Origin: Echinicola pacifica DSM 19836
GTDB lineage: Bacteria; Bacteroidota; Bacteroidia; Cytophagales; Cyclobacteriaceae
Direction: 5' to 3'
DNA: 64,000 nucleotides
Assembly: GCF_000373245.1 (NCBI RefSeq)
Contig: NZ_KB890750.1
Location: forward strand, 289,255-353,254
This document shows, one piece after another, positions 63,901-64,000 of this stretch. Under the pieces are notes generated by a model, which worked only from the letters and a program-made list of their open reading frames with translations, was not told the origin of the DNA and ran no database searches. Position 1 is the stretch's first letter. Every line of letters begins with the position of its first letter. Position numbers and translations under genes: made by a program.

Positions 63901-64000
63901 TCATCTACCAGACGATAAGAGTCCAGGTCGGCAGTTTTCTCCAAGGTGATGGAAGGACTTTGTACAGCTGGGACGGTGACGGCATCCTCATCGGCCACTT
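57987..64000 (-). CDS. Giant T9SS type B surface protein with tandem DUF7507/DUF11-type Ig repeats (5' end missing)
   Basis: The reading frame is open to the window edge (more than 2000 residues), so the true start and signal peptide lie beyond. From the edge: 13 complete Ig-like repeats of about 107 residues, each with a K-T/S-A opening, YTLxxTNTGNVTL, DPLTG, PGES and DxGxVxNTATV. Then an SdrD-B-like/carboxypeptidase-regulatory domain (GQVIDTDTNTGLANVPVVLI), an Asp-rich calcium-type loop (YDANNDGQVTLN), a DUF11 domain (VDLAITKTSFGLEIFEGDQF) and the C-terminal type B sorting domain (NVITPNGDGDNDTFEVLGLG, ITIFNRYGDHVLEQ, GTYFYILLCYDEQG). It is exported by the type IX system and stays on the surface or is released; adhesion is the likely role. 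Confidence 0.93.
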   Translation of the reverse strand, partial: VADEDAVTVPAVQSPSITLEKTADLDSYRLVDETITYTLTATNTGNVSLNEVTIRDPHNGFQENIGRLEPGEAITVNSTYNVSQQDLDDGEIVNRANVTGISDSKQQVSDETSLSLPADQYSAISIHKTASPKTYSELGQIITYTLVVTNEGNVTLTNVNTVDPLTTFDETVASLAPDSTSTYTISYEVTQADLDNGEIINDATTSGQAPDNTSVSDSDRAIVIAQQAPSIIIHKTADPKTYDSPGDIISYTLEVINDGNISLESVQVEDPLTGFDREIDKLAPGDSRTFTTSYSIKQSDIDQGEVINTATALGYTPGGVMVEDDDTETVKALQAGAVEIDKTASPRIFENAGEVVVYTLTVTNTGNLTLSSVVVEDDKVGFAENIALLGPGESRTYTINYTLSQADIDGLILINTATVTADTPDGEQVSDTDKAVVGARGEGAIEIKKTANPKLYSSPDEVIDYTLEIENIGNVTLSNVLVTDPLTGLNQSIGEMEPEEIVTINTSITISQEDIDRGSVSNTASVTGTSPTDKVVESDDSALVKALRSASISLVKTADVQFYDAAGDIIPYTLSLTNTGNVTLTEVVLTDPLTGFSTQINSFAPGETATYSTSYTINQEDMDIGLVSNTATVQGISPAGLTVSDQDDAKVRGRQASSISIDKVASPRVYYEVDEQISYTLTISNTGNTTLTDVHLSDPLTSLEEDISSMAPGDTLIFNTTYQITQADIDAGSVTNTAVVEGTDPSDIIISDEDDAKVNAVRIGRVKIEKNPLTESYNQTGQELSYELIVTNTGNVTLVRLTVTDPLTGMNESIIRLSPGESRTYNTAYTVDQNDLDFGQVDNTATVSGVSPSGRLVEDVDSAIVPAVQEGAISISKTPSVSSFENVGDQIDYTLEITNTGNVTLLGVRVSDPLTGLDQAIGNLDPAESVSLSTEYLITQADIDQGSVSNTATTSGRTPLNIQVSDEATAEVDAIQNPTIVLVKSANKTEVSTLGELITYELTVSNPGNVTLYDLTLLDSMTDYKETAPMIVPGRSGTVQTSYAVTQADLDAGFVQNTASVVAYSPEEIEVSAEDMVLINVVQSPSISISKSADKDTVYRAGETVVYSLTVRNTGNVSLDQVQIRDPLTGLDRTIGTLIPGQNRAVESSYQVQVADIDRGYIDNTATVQGYSPAELLVEDEDSYQVIAIQQPMILLEKIASPDKYSTVGQVISYTLTSTNTGNTSLSSVILRDPLTGLNHSIGDLAVGESMELQSTYSIVQADLDAGSVINIATVSGQSPNGIEVSSQDSARVRATQLPAILLEKSADKQMVSAPGELITYTLTATNMGNVLLTAVTILDPMTGTEQLIGDLIPGQSSSITAEYTVTAEDIAAQVDIVNIASVSGTGINGQIVEDSDRAAVEVVCEGNTFIAGQVIDTDTNTGLANVPVVLIPVGADRGEGLIAITDEEGTYQFEGIAIGAYTLTVFDRNLNKVDELYPVNERSVNVNVADCQYILQDFAYAATGVPVIHGYAWYDQNADETQNEWYDANNDGQVTLNTLVPGALLDINNWEWFDFNGDGSYEGPTNEGELNKGGFGNSTGLNIEIEGPNGYFRKEKINEYGFWQHQLTQSDPFGEYTITLRPDSTFAENGIGLAATRQVKVIPNSNGRTAALQENLLCEFTTPQTLVQMISPGDVPDFDYGLSCRLVEEEIIANDDAFGEFFLSYDGVMGNVLTNDLFDGEEAQPAEVTIVITDDAGLLGLNVANNGDLSLLPGVNAPGEYQLSYRLEETGDEENFDTAIITFTLVNDEVDLAITKTSFGLEIFEGDQFEYELVVTNVHDTDGTNVFVSDILPDELRYLGSVISTNNDDILVNTNISGQEIIWAMPLLPVGGEVRITVSVEAGAPSTLINTATVEAMETDIQPEDNTATDINQINPFRIPNVITPNGDGDNDTFEVLGLGKYAGNKITIFNRYGDHVLEQENYQNDWNAPGQVAGTYFYILLCYDEQGNETEFKGWIQVIKK
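59790..63960 (-). repeat. Thirteen ~320-bp repeats coding for Ig-like domains
   Basis: Each unit codes for about 107 residues with shared landmarks (YTLTxTNTGN, DPLTGL, VNTATVSG). Units have diverged at both DNA and protein level, so the array is old or selected for variation. At least one more unit begins outside the window (its tail ADEDAVTVPAVQ is at the edge). Confidence 0.92.

Noticed and set aside
59790-63960. CRISPR array or satellite DNA
   Set aside because: The periodicity is about 320 bp, lies in one long reading frame and reflects Ig-like protein domains.
1-64000. tRNA, rRNA, insertion sequence or integration site
   Set aside because: No T-loop consensus with cloverleaf pairing, no rRNA core sequence, no transposase or integrase reading frame and no flanking direct repeats were seen.

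Overview
The window looks like a chromosomal segment of a Bacteroidota bacterium, most likely Cytophagales (Cyclobacteriaceae-like). This rests on SusC/SusD, FecR proteins with DUF4974-type C-termini, a PorP/SprF protein beside a giant protein with a type B T9SS sorting domain, weak Shine-Dalgarno sequences, and a TAnnTTTG-type promoter. I saw no insertion sequence, integrase, CRISPR array, tRNA or rRNA. The species assignment is inference from gene families only.

Layout. 1-305: 5' end of an acyl-CoA dehydrogenase-like gene behind a structured leader. 886-7128: hexuronate locus, with a five-gene leftward operon (KDG kinase, KDPG aldolase, TRAP transporter dctP-dctQ-dctM) divergent from altronate dehydratase and a LacI-type operator between them. 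7638-13072: a double-DUF1080 lipoprotein, two Tat-exported Gfo/Idh/MocA oxidoreductases and an FGE-like protein without the catalytic cysteines; this may be a 3-keto-glycoside module. 13565-23216: polysaccharide utilization locus (ECF sigma, FecR, SusC with STN domain, SusD, GH95 fucosidase/galactosidase). 23591-28537: methionine operon under a SAM-I riboswitch (split metH, metF). 28632-36352: unrelated single genes and pairs (outer membrane protein, YbjQ, DUF819 + [2Fe-2S] protein, NUDIX, AceK, DUF4136 lipoprotein). 36897-40859: large soluble hybrid histidine kinase. 41094-43405: modABC. 43931-44983: MBL-fold hydrolase.

45365-49867 is the first unusual system. An ECF sigma factor and FecR are followed not by a TonB receptor but by an outer-membrane-type protein that joins STN and carboxypeptidase-regulatory-like domains to a 15-residue surface repeat, then by a second protein of the same repeat type. 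50755-56031 is the second: four genes overlapping by 4 nt each encode a membrane-anchored DUF5675 protein, a multi-span membrane protein with a phage-type N-acetylmuramidase domain, and two DUF4230-type proteins, one of them greatly enlarged. I do not recognise this combination as a described system. The window ends in a leftward pair: a >2000-residue T9SS type B surface protein with at least 13 Ig-like repeats (5' end beyond the edge) and its PorP/SprF partner.

Family assignments were made by reading motifs; no database search was run.
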